Origin: Lacticaseibacillus mingshuiensis
GTDB lineage: Bacteria; Bacillota; Bacilli; Lactobacillales; Lactobacillaceae
Direction: 5' to 3'
Assembly: GCF_016861785.1 (NCBI RefSeq)
Contig: NZ_BOLS01000010.1
Location: 60,841-124,840 of the forward strand
Length of the DNA stretch: 64,000 nt
This document shows, in pieces, positions 24,224 through 32,578 of this stretch. The stretch's first letter is position 1, and each line of letters opens with the position of its first letter. A program made the translations under genes and the position numbers. The notes beneath the pieces were generated by a model. It was not told the origin of the DNA. It searched no databases and worked only from the letters and a program-made list of their open reading frames with translations.

Positions 24224-26112
24224 GCTGATGCATCAAGTTTCTGATTTTTTTGGCGCCCGCCGAAATCGATCAGGCGCATCGCGTTGAAGATCACCACCAG
24301 AATCGAGGCCTCGTGCACAAACATCCCGCTGGCCATGTAGATGAACCCAGCGATCAGTCCGATCAGCAGAAAGACCACCACCGCGATCGCGATCACCACA
24401 TTTTCCCGAGTGTTCCGAACCGTTTTTTTCGCGAGCTGATAGGCGTGGACCAGCGCCTGAAAATTGGCCTGCACCAGCACCACATCCGAGGTCTCGATTG
24501 CGACATCCGTGCCGCTGCCCATGGCGATGCCAATGTCCGCGGTGGCCAGGGACGGGCTGTCGTTGATGCCATCGCCGACAAACGCGACGTGGCGGCCGGC
24601 CGCTTGCATTTTTTTCACATAGGCGACCTTATCCGCCGGCAGCAACTCCGCATGCACCTCATCGATGCCCAATTGATTGGCGACAGTGGTGGCTGTCGCG
24701 CGATTATCGCCTGTCAGCATCACCAAATGCAGCGCACCGGCCTTTTTCAGGGCGACCAGGGCCGCTGGAACTTCCGGCCGCAGTTGATCCGCGATGCCGA
24801 TCAGCTGCACAAGCGCCCCATCGATCGCGACCAAGACGCTGGAGGCCCCGCGCTGCTGCAGCGTGGTCAAAGCGGTCTGCTGAGCTGCGGTCAAGGCGAC
24901 CCCGTGCCGCGCCAGGAGTTTGGCGTTGCCGGCGCAGATGCGGTGGCCGGCGATCGTGCCCGTCACCCCTTCGCCTTTGATCACTTCGCTGGCGGCAAGC
25001 GGCAAGGCGGCATATTGTAGGCCACGCTGCTCAGCCGCCTGAATGATCGCCTGGCCCAACGGATGGTCGGAAAGACTTTCCAGTTTGGCGACCTGCGCCA
25101 ACACCTCATCCTCATCCCCCGAAAATGTCGTCAAAGCGGTGACTGCCGGGCGGCCCTGCGTCAACGTGCCTGTCTTGTCGAAAACAAATGTGTCAATTTT
25201 AGCAAAGTCGTCCATCACCGCGCCACCCTTGACGAGAATGCCATGCTTGGCGCCATTGCCGATGCCGGCGACATTGGACACAGGCGCGCCGATGACCAGC
25301 GCCCCAGGGCAGCCGAGCACCAACACCGTGATTGCCAGGCGCAGATCGCGCGTCACCAGCCCGACCAGCAGCGCGATCACCAACACAGCGGGTGTGTAAT
25401 ACTGCGCAAACCGATCGATGAATTTTTCCGCATGCGACTTGGTGTCCTGCGCCTCTTCGACCAGTTCCACGATCTTCGCAAAGGTCGTGTCATCCCCAAC
25501 CTTGGTGGCCTGCACATGCAAAAACCCATTGCTGAGCATGGCCCCTGCGTACACACTTGCGCCGACTGTTTTATGCACGGGCCGACTTTCGCCAGTGATC
25601 GCCGCCTCGTCCACATACCCATCGCCATCCGCCACCGTGCCATCGACAGGCAGCGCGGCGCCGGGCCGCACAACCACCACGTCGCCTGTCACCAAGTCAT
25701 CGACATCAATGGTCTCCGTCGTGCCATCCGCGCGCAAGCGATCCGCGGTGGTTGGCGCCATTTCCGTCAGGCTGCGAATCGATGACCGCGTTTTGGCCAA
25801 TGTCTTTTGTTCCAACAAGTTGCCAAATAAAAAGAGAAACGTCACGATCGCCGATTCGTTGTATTCGCCGATCACAAACGCCCCGATCACCGCGATCGTG
25901 ACCAGCAATTCGATCGACACGACCCGCACCCGCAGCGCCTGCCAGGCATGCATCGCGATGGGCACGACTGCCAACACCGACGCCAGCGCCAATAACCCAG
26001 CGTACAGGCGCGGTGCCTGCAACCATTTGCTTAGATAACCGCCCGCGATCAGCACCGCCACCACCCAGGTGATCGGCGTCGTGTGGGCTTGAATCCAACG
26101 TTGAACCTTCAT
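24220..26112 (-). CDS. Heavy-metal P1B-type ATPase
   Basis: Metal-exporting membrane ATPase of 630 residues, cadmium/zinc-type by overall likeness. It has the actuator TGESRPV, phosphorylation motif DKTGTLT, a hinge HPLGQAI (HP motif), GDGINDSPSLATADIGIAMG and eight likely membrane segments. There is no N-terminal HMA domain; the neighbouring HMA protein may replace it. The membrane metal site reads GCPGALVIGAP, with Gly where most members have a second Cys (CPC), so the metal specificity may differ. RBS GGGAG. The end of the gene overlaps the operator of the downstream operon. Confidence 0.9.
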   Translation of the reverse strand: MKVQRWIQAHTTPITWVVAVLIAGGYLSKWLQAPRLYAGLLALASVLAVVPIAMHAWQALRVRVVSIELLVTIAVIGAFVIGEYNESAIVTFLFLFGNLLEQKTLAKTRSSIRSLTEMAPTTADRLRADGTTETIDVDDLVTGDVVVVRPGAALPVDGTVADGDGYVDEAAITGESRPVHKTVGASVYAGAMLSNGFLHVQATKVGDDTTFAKIVELVEEAQDTKSHAEKFIDRFAQYYTPAVLVIALLVGLVTRDLRLAITVLVLGCPGALVIGAPVSNVAGIGNGAKHGILVKGGAVMDDFAKIDTFVFDKTGTLTQGRPAVTALTTFSGDEDEVLAQVAKLESLSDHPLGQAIIQAAEQRGLQYAALPLAASEVIKGEGVTGTIAGHRICAGNAKLLARHGVALTAAQQTALTTLQQRGASSVLVAIDGALVQLIGIADQLRPEVPAALVALKKAGALHLVMLTGDNRATATTVANQLGIDEVHAELLPADKVAYVKKMQAAGRHVAFVGDGINDSPSLATADIGIAMGSGTDVAIETSDVVLVQANFQALVHAYQLAKKTVRNTRENVVIAIAVVVFLLIGLIAGFIYMASGMFVHEASILVVIFNAMRLIDFGGRQKNQKLDASA

Positions 26113-26141
26113 TGATCATCGCTCCCTTCATCACAAGACTC

Positions 26142-26183
26142 ATCTTACAGGGTGTGTATTGCGAAAAAATTGACGGCGGTCAA
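26142..26183 (-). promoter_or_regulatory. Promoter with FNR/CRP-type operator, P1B ATPase
   Basis: TTGAC-GGCG-GTCAA (26170-26183) lies 22 bp from the -10 TAAGAT (26147-26142), centre near -41.5. Operator sequence, A-rich flank (GAAAAAATTGACGG) and spacing match those of the HMA-dps promoter. Confidence 0.65.
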
Positions 26184-26239
26184 GTTTCATATTTTTCTTT
26201 AAAAAATGTCTGTGCAATAATAGTCATGGAGGTGAGAAA

Positions 26240-27319
26240 ATGACAGATCTGATCGGGTATGTCCTGCAATTTGGCAAACAACCACTGGCGCGCCTGCCCC
26301 TGACGACTATCGACGGCGTGGTGCTGGCCCAGCTTGCCTATTTTGACTTCACCGGCAGCGGGCGGCTCGGTGATCTGTCGGTGAAGGACCGCAGTCGTCT
26401 AACTGAAGGCACCTGGCGCCCAGCGAAAAACGCAGCGCTGCTCACCGCCATGGCCAGCAGTCCCCGGTACGCGGACATTATTTTCCACGACCGCGTCGAC
26501 CAATTGGACCTGGCGCAGGAAAAACAGTTCTCAGCGCTGGCCCTGACCCTGCCGGATGACACCGAGTTTCTCACCTTCCGCGGCACCCGCGCGGCGTTTG
26601 TTGACTGGAAGGAAGACTTCAATATGGCCTATCTGCCAGCCATTCCCTCGCAGCAGGCCGCGCTTCATTATTTTCGCCGCTTGGCCGAGGCCGCGCCGGA
26701 CCGCGATTTTTGGCTGGGCGGCCACTCCAAAGGCGGCAGTCTGGCCACCTATGCGTTTGTGCATAGTCATACAACGTTGCAGGCACGGGTGCGCGGCGTG
26801 TTCAACGCGGATGGCCCAGGCATCGCGCAAGTTGTCGATCCAGCCCTGACCCCGCGCATCCACAAACTAGTACCCCAGACCTCGATGATCGGGACGCTGT
26901 TTGATCCCGGCCAGGATTATCATGTGGTCGCGAGCAGCGCCCACGGCATCGGTCAGCACGATCCATTCACCTGGGCGATCGACGGCCTGCATTTCCGCCG
27001 GCTTCCCCACTTGGACCCTGTTTCACAAGTCGCCCAGCGCACCATTGCCGCCTGGGTCGCCGACCTCGACGATGCCACCAAGGCCGCCTGTTTGAATGCC
27101 GCGTATCAGCTGATCACCCAGACCGAGGCCGAGACATTTGACGAACTGAAAGAGGATTGGCCGCAAAAAGCACGCCGCCTGTTGACCGGCTTGCGGGCGC
27201 AGGATCCTGACGTCTATCGCAACTGGCGCCATGCGTTGGGCGCACTGATCATCGCCCTGCGCGCCAGCATCCCCCAACCCCACCTCCCACAAGCACCAGA
27301 ATGGTGGCCATGGAAATAA
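26240..27319 (+). CDS. Mbeg1-like alpha/beta hydrolase (DUF2974)
   Basis: Probable lipase or esterase-like protein, 359 residues, no signal peptide. The nucleophile elbow GGHSKGGSLA (Ser163) follows FLTFRGTRAAFVDWKEDFNMAY, a combination seen in DUF2974/Mbeg1-like proteins; a late segment QHDPFTWAIDG carries the family's PFxW pattern and His. RBS GGAGGTGAGAAA before the ATG. It is divergent from the P1B ATPase and alone on its strand. Substrate unknown. Confidence 0.85.
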   Translation: MTDLIGYVLQFGKQPLARLPLTTIDGVVLAQLAYFDFTGSGRLGDLSVKDRSRLTEGTWRPAKNAALLTAMASSPRYADIIFHDRVDQLDLAQEKQFSALALTLPDDTEFLTFRGTRAAFVDWKEDFNMAYLPAIPSQQAALHYFRRLAEAAPDRDFWLGGHSKGGSLATYAFVHSHTTLQARVRGVFNADGPGIAQVVDPALTPRIHKLVPQTSMIGTLFDPGQDYHVVASSAHGIGQHDPFTWAIDGLHFRRLPHLDPVSQVAQRTIAAWVADLDDATKAACLNAAYQLITQTEAETFDELKEDWPQKARRLLTGLRAQDPDVYRNWRHALGALIIALRASIPQPHLPQAPEWWPWK

Positions 27320-27320
27320 C

Positions 27321-27603
27321 GGTGCGGAGCCGAGCGCTTAGGGGTGGGCAGCTAACAGGGTCTGGTGCTTGGGGCCGCTTTTAGCCCCGAGTGCCGGACC
27401 CAGTTAGATGTCCCACCCCTGCTCGGCGGAGCCCAACTACGGTGCGGAGCGCGGCGTTCAGGGCTGAGCAGCTAGGCTAGCCTGGCGCTTGGGGCGCTTT
27501 TAGCCCCGAGTGACAGGGACAGTTAGATGCTTCCGCCATGCGCACCGGAGCCCAACTACGGTGCGAAGCCGAGCGCTCAGGGGTGGGCAGCTAACTTGGC
27601 TCG
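27321..27603. repeat. Two and a half palindromic repeats in tandem
   Basis: Copies start at GGTGCGGAGC (27321 and 27441) and GGTGCGAAGC (27560), a period of 119-120 bp; the third is cut off near 27603, close to a parS site. Each full copy ends CGGAGCCCAACTA and is an imperfect palindrome with central GCTTGGGGCnGCTTTTAGC followed by CCCGAGTG. Same family as 4965-5076 and 41885-42203. Confidence 0.9.
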
Positions 27604-27620
27604 GGAACTAAAACCATTTT

Positions 27621-27636
27621 TGTTTCACGTGAAACC
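27621..27636. promoter_or_regulatory. parS site (ParB binding)
   Basis: TGTTTCACGTGAAACC matches the parS consensus TGTTNCACGTGAAACA at 15 of 16 positions. About 26 kb left of the dnaA-proximal origin. Intergenic, next to the repeat block. Confidence 0.85.
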
Positions 27637-27809
27637 GAGCCCATTTCCTCGCACCAATATGCTATGGTAGAGGCAGCGGGCCGTCTGCATTTAACAAAGG
27701 CCCGCCAAAGTCCTATAATGACAGTTTGTAACTGGCCGCGACCACGACTTATCCCAGCCATGGCCGCGGTCCAAAATTGGGCGATCAGCCCACACTGGAG
27801 GCGACAAAC

Positions 27810-29042
27810 ATGGATGACGCACAGCGCGAACAAGGCCCTTGGAAGAAAAATCTGTACATCCTCTGGTTTTGTACCTTCGTGGCGGGCATCGCTTTTTCTG
27901 AGATCATGCCTTTTCTATCCTTATATGTGGGTCAGATGGGGGATTTTTCCAAACAACAGCTGACCTTTTGGAGCGGTGCGATCTACGCCATCACATTTTT
28001 GATCACGGCGATCGTCTCGCCGATGTGGGGCAGTCTGGCGGATCGCACCGGGCGCAAGGTGATGCTCATTCGCGCCAGCCTAGGCATCGCGGTCTCGATG
28101 CTTTTGATGGGGCTGTGCACCAATATCTGGCAATTATTCGCCTGCCGCTTTTTCCAAGGGTTTTTCTCCGGTTACATTCCAAACGCGCAGGCGCTGGTCG
28201 CCTCGCAGACCCCGCGCAGCAAGGCAGGCACCGCCCTTGGGACGCTGGTCACCGGCTCCGTGTCCGGCACGCTTTTTGGCCCGATCGTCGGCGGCATCCT
28301 CGCCCAAGTCTTTTCCATTCGCAACACGTTTTTCATCACCGCTGGCCTGCTTACAGTAGTCTGCCTGATGTCTGCGTTCATGGTCGAGGAATCCTTTGTG
28401 CCAGTCGAGCATCCGAAAGGTGAAAAACGCACCGGCCTGCTGAAAAAAGTGGCGGATCCAAAGCTGATCATCATTTTGCTTGTCTCGACAATGATCGTGC
28501 AGATCGGCAATGCCTCGATCTCCCCGATCATCTCGCTGTACATCAAAGAATTGATGCACGGCCAAGGCGCAGTCACCGTGGTCGCAGGCGTGATCGCCGC
28601 ACTGCCTGGCATCTCAAACATCCTTGCCGCACCGCGGCTTGGCCGGTATGGGGATAAGCATGGCTCAGGACGTGTGCTCATCGGCTGTTACCTGTTCGCC
28701 GTTTTGGTCTATCTGCCACAGGGCTTCATCGGCAGTATCATCGGCCTCGGCGTGTTGCGCCTGTTTGTCGGCGTTTCAGATGCCGGCCTGTTCCCGACGA
28801 TTCAGACCTTGCTGACGAAAAATACGCCGCCGGAGACCACAAGTGCGATCTTCTCTTGGAATCAGAGCTTCCAGGCCCTCGGCAATATGTTCGGCGCCTT
28901 TCTCGGCGGGGCGTTGGCCGGCTGGTTCGATTACAACACCGTCTTTATCTCCACCGCCATGCTGCTGCTCATCAACCTGATCTTTCTTCGGGTCTCAGAA
29001 CCCCAGCTGTTGCGCCGAACAGATAAAAAAGTCGCATCGTAG
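27810..29042 (+). CDS. MFS drug exporter, DHA1-like
   Basis: Twelve-segment major facilitator transporter of 410 residues, probably a proton-driven drug or metabolite exporter. Start ATG at 27810 has GGAGG 8 bases upstream. Motif A is seen between segments 2 and 3 (GSLADRTGRKVM), and a GxxxGPxxGG motif C in segment 5 (GTLFGPIVGGIL), which marks antiporters. The second half repeats a motif-A-like GRYGDKHGSGRV. Own terminator at 29043. Substrate unknown. Confidence 0.9.
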   Translation: MDDAQREQGPWKKNLYILWFCTFVAGIAFSEIMPFLSLYVGQMGDFSKQQLTFWSGAIYAITFLITAIVSPMWGSLADRTGRKVMLIRASLGIAVSMLLMGLCTNIWQLFACRFFQGFFSGYIPNAQALVASQTPRSKAGTALGTLVTGSVSGTLFGPIVGGILAQVFSIRNTFFITAGLLTVVCLMSAFMVEESFVPVEHPKGEKRTGLLKKVADPKLIIILLVSTMIVQIGNASISPIISLYIKELMHGQGAVTVVAGVIAALPGISNILAAPRLGRYGDKHGSGRVLIGCYLFAVLVYLPQGFIGSIIGLGVLRLFVGVSDAGLFPTIQTLLTKNTPPETTSAIFSWNQSFQALGNMFGAFLGGALAGWFDYNTVFISTAMLLLINLIFLRVSEPQLLRRTDKKVAS

Positions 29043-29072
29043 ACCGAGGCCCGGACACCTCGGTTTTTCTTT
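29043..29072 (+). terminator. Terminator of MFS gene
   Basis: CCGAGG, loop CCCGGACA, CCTCGG then TTTTTCTTT, right after the stop codon. Confidence 0.8.
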
Positions 29073-29286
29073 ACATTTAGACTCGTCGTCGTTAGTCGTC
29101 CATTGTTTTTTATTGAGCGAACGTTTTGGCCGGACACAGAAAGATATCCAGTCAATGAAAGGCCATTTCGGCGCGATCTATTTTTTGCCTATTATCGCCA
29201 CAAAACGGCAAATCAGCGCTATAAATGAGGCCGGATTTCGAAGAATTATTTACGTAAGATGTACAGACTTTTTACAAGCAAATCTG

Positions 29287-29315
29287 TTGACGTATCCGCT
29301 TACCTGGGTTATTAT
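29287..29315 (+). promoter_or_regulatory. Promoter of possible RNA
   Basis: -35 TTGACG (29287-29292), 17-bp spacer, -10 TATTAT (29310-29315). No supported reading frame follows before brnQ. Confidence 0.55.
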
Positions 29316-29321
29316 AATCTC

Positions 29322-29620
29322 GACACTGAGAGGCGTGGAGGAGCTGGCCACGAGTTTTCTCCCAGCGTCGGTCAGTCCGGCGGGATCCAACCCGCGACCT
29401 ACCCCGAGCGACGCAATGACGGTCACCTGTTACATGTTGGGTGACCCAAAGGGCTTAAACGGACCCGGTACTGGGAAGTACCGGAAAAATGTACCACCTG
29501 CATTTCAAACTGAATAAGTTCCCTAACACCGACGGGAGGAATCTCGAAAATGAAGAGGGAAAGGGATCCAACCTAAAAATTGGCAGGTCGGAGGAGACTT
29601 CGGCCTGTTTGCTGTGCCTG
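29322..29620 (+). ncRNA. Possible structured RNA, unidentified
   Basis: Between the MFS terminator and the T-box promoter lies a stretch with no credible gene but many stems: CGTGG/CCACG (near 29334), a nested GCGTCG..GGTC..GCGGG ATCCAA CCCGC..GACC..CGACGC (29362-29416), GGTCACC/GGGTGACC (near 29422-29447), CCGGTAC/GTACCGG (29463-29482) and AGGTCGGAG GAGA CTTCGGCCT (29584-29605) followed by GTTTGC, perhaps a weak terminator. I could not match it to RNase P, tmRNA, SRP RNA, 6S or a known riboswitch. Confidence 0.4.
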
Positions 29621-29688
29621 CAAATAATAATACGCGCCCCGCTAGTGAGTGCTGACGCCGCGCGATGGCATAACGGCAAAAATTTGTC

Positions 29689-30001
29689 TTGACTTCTCAT
29701 CAAAAACCAATAAAATAGGCTCAACATCATATCACTGACGAAGAGTATCAGAGTAATCGATGGCGTCAGTCAGGGAGCCGCGTAAAGTGTGAAGCGGCCT
29801 GACAAGATCGATGAAAGTAGGCTATGAGTTGCTGTTGCGACCACTGGAAGCGGCAGCTGGGTATGCGCCCATTACAGCGCAGAAGTATCGCCGCTTGTCG
29901 GCCGTACTTTGTAAGGCGACTGCGGTGACGTAGCCGCAACGCTAGGTGGTACCGCGCAACGCGCCCTTTGCGATCATTTCGATCGCAGGGGGCGCTTTTT
30001 T
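29689..30001 (+). promoter_or_regulatory. T-box leader of brnQ, valine-type candidate
   Basis: Promoter TTGACT (29689-29694), 16 bp, TAAAAT (29711-29716). The leader holds a Stem I-like region (29731-29830), the T-box AGGTGGTACCGCG (29944-29956) and an intrinsic terminator GCGCCC..TGCGATC / GATCGCA..GGGCGC with T6 (29961-30001). GTA at 29817-29819 lies five bases before the conserved TGAG and after GAAA, the position of the specifier codon in characterised T-boxes, so uncharged tRNA-Val is the favoured ligand; ATC (29807-29809) is an alternative. Confidence 0.85.
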
Positions 30002-30041
30002 AGTCTCGCAACTGACTCGTCACTCATCTGGAGGGCTCATT

Positions 30042-31415
30042 ATGACAACACTCACACGCAAACAGTATCTGGCATTGGGTTCCATGCTGTTCGGCCTGTT
30101 TTTCGGGGCCGGCAACCTGATCTTCCCTATTCATCTCGGACAGATCAGCGGGACCAACTGGCTACCCGCGACGCTTGGCTTTTTGATTTCGGCCGTGCTT
30201 TTGCCTTTGCTGGCCATTCTCGCCATTTCGCTGACGGAATCCGATTCGATGTATGACTTGGCGCGGCCAGTTGGGCATGGCTTTGCGCTATTTTTCCTGA
30301 TCGCCACGCATGCGACGCTGGGCCTTTTGATCGCCAGTCCCCGGACGGCCACGGTCACTTTTGAGATCGGGGTGTTGCCATTTATTCCTAAAGGCAGTGA
30401 GACGGTGGCGCTGTTCATCTTCTCCGCCCTCTTTTTCGCCGCGACGTACTTGCTGTCGCGCAATCCGTCGAAGGTCACCGATTATGTTGGGAAAATGCTC
30501 AATCCGGTCCTGCTGGCCTTGCTCGCCGCGGCGTTCATCGCGGCCTTCCTTATTCATGGCGATGGCGCGCAGTTGGCGAAAATGAGTACGCCGACCGCTG
30601 CCGGGAGCAATCTCATCAACGGCTTCCTGCAGGGCTACAACACCATGGACGCGCTGGCAGGCCTCGGCTTTGGCGTCACGATCGTTGCGGCCTTGAAATT
30701 CTTCGGCGTCAGCGATGCCACCAAGCGCGCGAAGGATGTGGCCAAGACCGGGGCGCTGGCGATGGGGCTTGAGGCCATCATCTATGCGCTGCTGATCGCG
30801 CTGGGCGTGCTCAGCCTCAGTTTTACCAAGGTGACCGAAAACGGCGGGCCGGCCTTCAACGCCATCATGACTCACTATACCGGCCTGATCGGCACCGGAC
30901 TGCTGGCCGCGATGACCCTGCTGGCTTGCTTGACCTCGGCGATCGGCCTGGTCACCTCGCTGTCGCAGGACCTCGGCCGCCGCTTCCCGCACCTCGGGTT
31001 CAAGTTCTTCCTGCCGCTTGATTGCTTTGGCGCCTTTGTCATTGCCAATTTTGGCCTGGATCAGATCATCGCACTGTCCACGCCGGTCCTGATGTTTCTG
31101 TATCCGCTGGCGATCAGCCTGATCATCTTGGGCCTCTTGCATCCCTTCATTGGCAAAAATCGGGTCATCTACGCCACCACGACCGGTTTGACGATCATCC
31201 CCGCCCTACTCGACGCGATCAACAGCCTGCCATATGGGTGGAACCACTTCGGGCTGTTTCAGCAATTGATCGACTTTGGGACCCGCTTCATCCCTTGGTT
31301 CTCGGTCGGCATGGATTTCGTCCCGTTCCTTGCGCTGGGCCTGATCATCAGCACGATCGGGGTGAAGATCGCAGGCCGCCCGCTGCGAGATCTAGAATTA
31401 GAGGAAGAATCATGA
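30042..31415 (+). CDS. brnQ: Branched-chain amino acid transporter BrnQ
   Basis: Sodium- or proton-coupled importer of Leu, Ile and Val, 457 residues, twelve likely membrane segments. The opening LGSMLFGLFFGAGNLIFPIHLGQ is the LIVCS family signature, followed by GFLISAVLLPLLAILAI. Further family blocks are GFLQGYNTMDALAGLGFG and LSQDLGRRFP. ATG at 30042 follows CTGGAGGG. It is single and controlled by the T-box leader, so expression should rise when a branched-chain aminoacyl-tRNA is short. Confidence 0.95.
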   Translation: MTTLTRKQYLALGSMLFGLFFGAGNLIFPIHLGQISGTNWLPATLGFLISAVLLPLLAILAISLTESDSMYDLARPVGHGFALFFLIATHATLGLLIASPRTATVTFEIGVLPFIPKGSETVALFIFSALFFAATYLLSRNPSKVTDYVGKMLNPVLLALLAAAFIAAFLIHGDGAQLAKMSTPTAAGSNLINGFLQGYNTMDALAGLGFGVTIVAALKFFGVSDATKRAKDVAKTGALAMGLEAIIYALLIALGVLSLSFTKVTENGGPAFNAIMTHYTGLIGTGLLAAMTLLACLTSAIGLVTSLSQDLGRRFPHLGFKFFLPLDCFGAFVIANFGLDQIIALSTPVLMFLYPLAISLIILGLLHPFIGKNRVIYATTTGLTIIPALLDAINSLPYGWNHFGLFQQLIDFGTRFIPWFSVGMDFVPFLALGLIISTIGVKIAGRPLRDLELEEES

Positions 31416-31432
31416 TGGGGGACGACGCCAAC

Positions 31433-31466
31433 AAAAAAAGACGTCCTCAGTTTCCCGAGAACGTCC
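31433..31466 (-). terminator. Terminator of P-loop gene pair
   Basis: On the minus strand GGACGT(T)CTC, loop, GAG(G)ACGTC then TTTTTTT, immediately after the stop at 31471. Confidence 0.75.
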
Positions 31467-31470
31467 ATTC

Positions 31471-31977
31471 TCATCGCTGACTCAGAGCGCGCACCACCAC
31501 AGCTTTTTCCACGCCATTGCGCACCGGAATCACGATGTGGCCGGCAACCATCGCACGGATGGCCGCGTCGTCATAGTGCCAGACATATTTTAAAAATTCC
31601 CAGTAATCGCGATCCAAATGCTCGCGAAACGTCGGGGCCATGTCCGGACGCGCGGCAGGGTCGCGATGAAAGGCCCAGGACCGTTGCATGACCCGCGCCT
31701 CACACACCAGCCGCGGCGCCTGGCACCACAGCACCAGATCCGCCTGCGCAAGCCGCAGCGGCAAGGTACCTTTGTAGTTGCCATCGATCAGCCAATCATC
31801 ATGCGTCGCCATGAACTGGCGCTGGGCCTCAGCCAGCCGTGTTTTCGCTGCGGAAGAGTAATCGTCCGCGTGCCACAGGCGATCCAGCGCCAAAAGCGGC
31901 CAGCCGGTGCGGGCCGCCAGCACCCGGGCCAAGGTCGACTTGCCGGTGCCGCTATTGCCGATCAGTAGGACCTTCAC
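31471..31977 (-). CDS. P-loop kinase-like protein (adenylate-kinase/FlaR type), copy 2
   Basis: Small nucleotide-binding protein, 168 residues, of the group often annotated as DNA topology modulation protein FlaR or adenylate-kinase-like. Walker A GNSGTGKST starts at residue 7; LDRLWHADD and WLIDGNYKGTL follow, the latter giving a DGNY motif typical of the family. Its start overlaps the stop of an upstream paralogue by 4 bases (ATGA), so the pair is coupled. The biochemical function of this family is poorly established. Confidence 0.8.
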   Translation of the reverse strand: MKVLLIGNSGTGKSTLARVLAARTGWPLLALDRLWHADDYSSAAKTRLAEAQRQFMATHDDWLIDGNYKGTLPLRLAQADLVLWCQAPRLVCEARVMQRSWAFHRDPAARPDMAPTFREHLDRDYWEFLKYVWHYDDAAIRAMVAGHIVIPVRNGVEKAVVVRALSQR

Positions 31978-32498
31978 TTGGCGCCTTCTGTCAGTGCCTT
32001 GAGCAGGATCTCCTCATCCATCGCATTGCGGACCATGATCACGCGCTGACCATTTTTCAGATGATGGAGTTTGGGCGAGACGTGTTGTTCCGCGCGATTG
32101 TCGTATTGCCAGATCGCGCGCAACAGGTGCCAATAACTGTGGTCAAAATGCTCGTGGAAACCGGCTGTCTGGCCAGGAAGCGGCTTACCGTGTTTCAGCG
32201 AGCGGCGCAACACGCGGGCCTCGCTGACCCAGCGTGGGGCGCGGAACCAAACGATCAGCTCGGCCTCAGCCAGCCGCACCTCGATGGAACTGGAATAATT
32301 GCCATCGATGATCCAGTCTTTGTGCTCGGCCATGAACGCGCGCTGATCCGCACGAAATTTTGCTTTGGCGGCGGCACTTTGGTCGTTGGGGTGCCAGATC
32401 GAATCCAGCGTCAATAACGGCCAGCCGGTCTGCTTAGCCAGCGCCTTCCCAAATGTCGATTTTCCTGTTCCACCATTGCCGATCAGCATCACTTTCAT
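31974..32498 (-). CDS. P-loop kinase-like protein (adenylate-kinase/FlaR type), copy 1
   Basis: Paralogue of the downstream gene, 174 residues from the ATG at 32498 (GGGAGG 9 bases upstream). Walker A GNGGTGKST, LDSIWHPND, WIIDGNYSSSIEVRL and FRAPRWVSEARVLRRSL line up block by block with the neighbour. Tandem duplication with 4-base overlap suggests that the two act together, perhaps as a heterodimer. Confidence 0.8.
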   Translation of the reverse strand: MKVMLIGNGGTGKSTFGKALAKQTGWPLLTLDSIWHPNDQSAAAKAKFRADQRAFMAEHKDWIIDGNYSSSIEVRLAEAELIVWFRAPRWVSEARVLRRSLKHGKPLPGQTAGFHEHFDHSYWHLLRAIWQYDNRAEQHVSPKLHHLKNGQRVIMVRNAMDEEILLKALTEGAK

Positions 32499-32541
32499 CA
32501 AAAGCGGCCTCCCATTTTTCTTCTGCCTTCAGTATAGCAAA

Positions 32542-32578
32542 GGCGCCACGACCAAAACGGCCGTGGCGCTATTTTTTT
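32542..32578. terminator. Hairpin after amino acid permease gene
   Basis: GGCGCCACG / CGTGGCGC stem. The T run (TATTTTTTT) is on the plus-strand side; on the minus strand, where the permease gene ends, only CCTTTG follows, so termination is less sure. Confidence 0.45.

Noticed and set aside
29360..29420. tRNA-like T-arm GCGGGTTGGATCCCGC on the minus strand
   Set aside because: Loop is TTGGATC, not TTCRANY, and no acceptor or anticodon arm can be drawn; no tRNA gene here.
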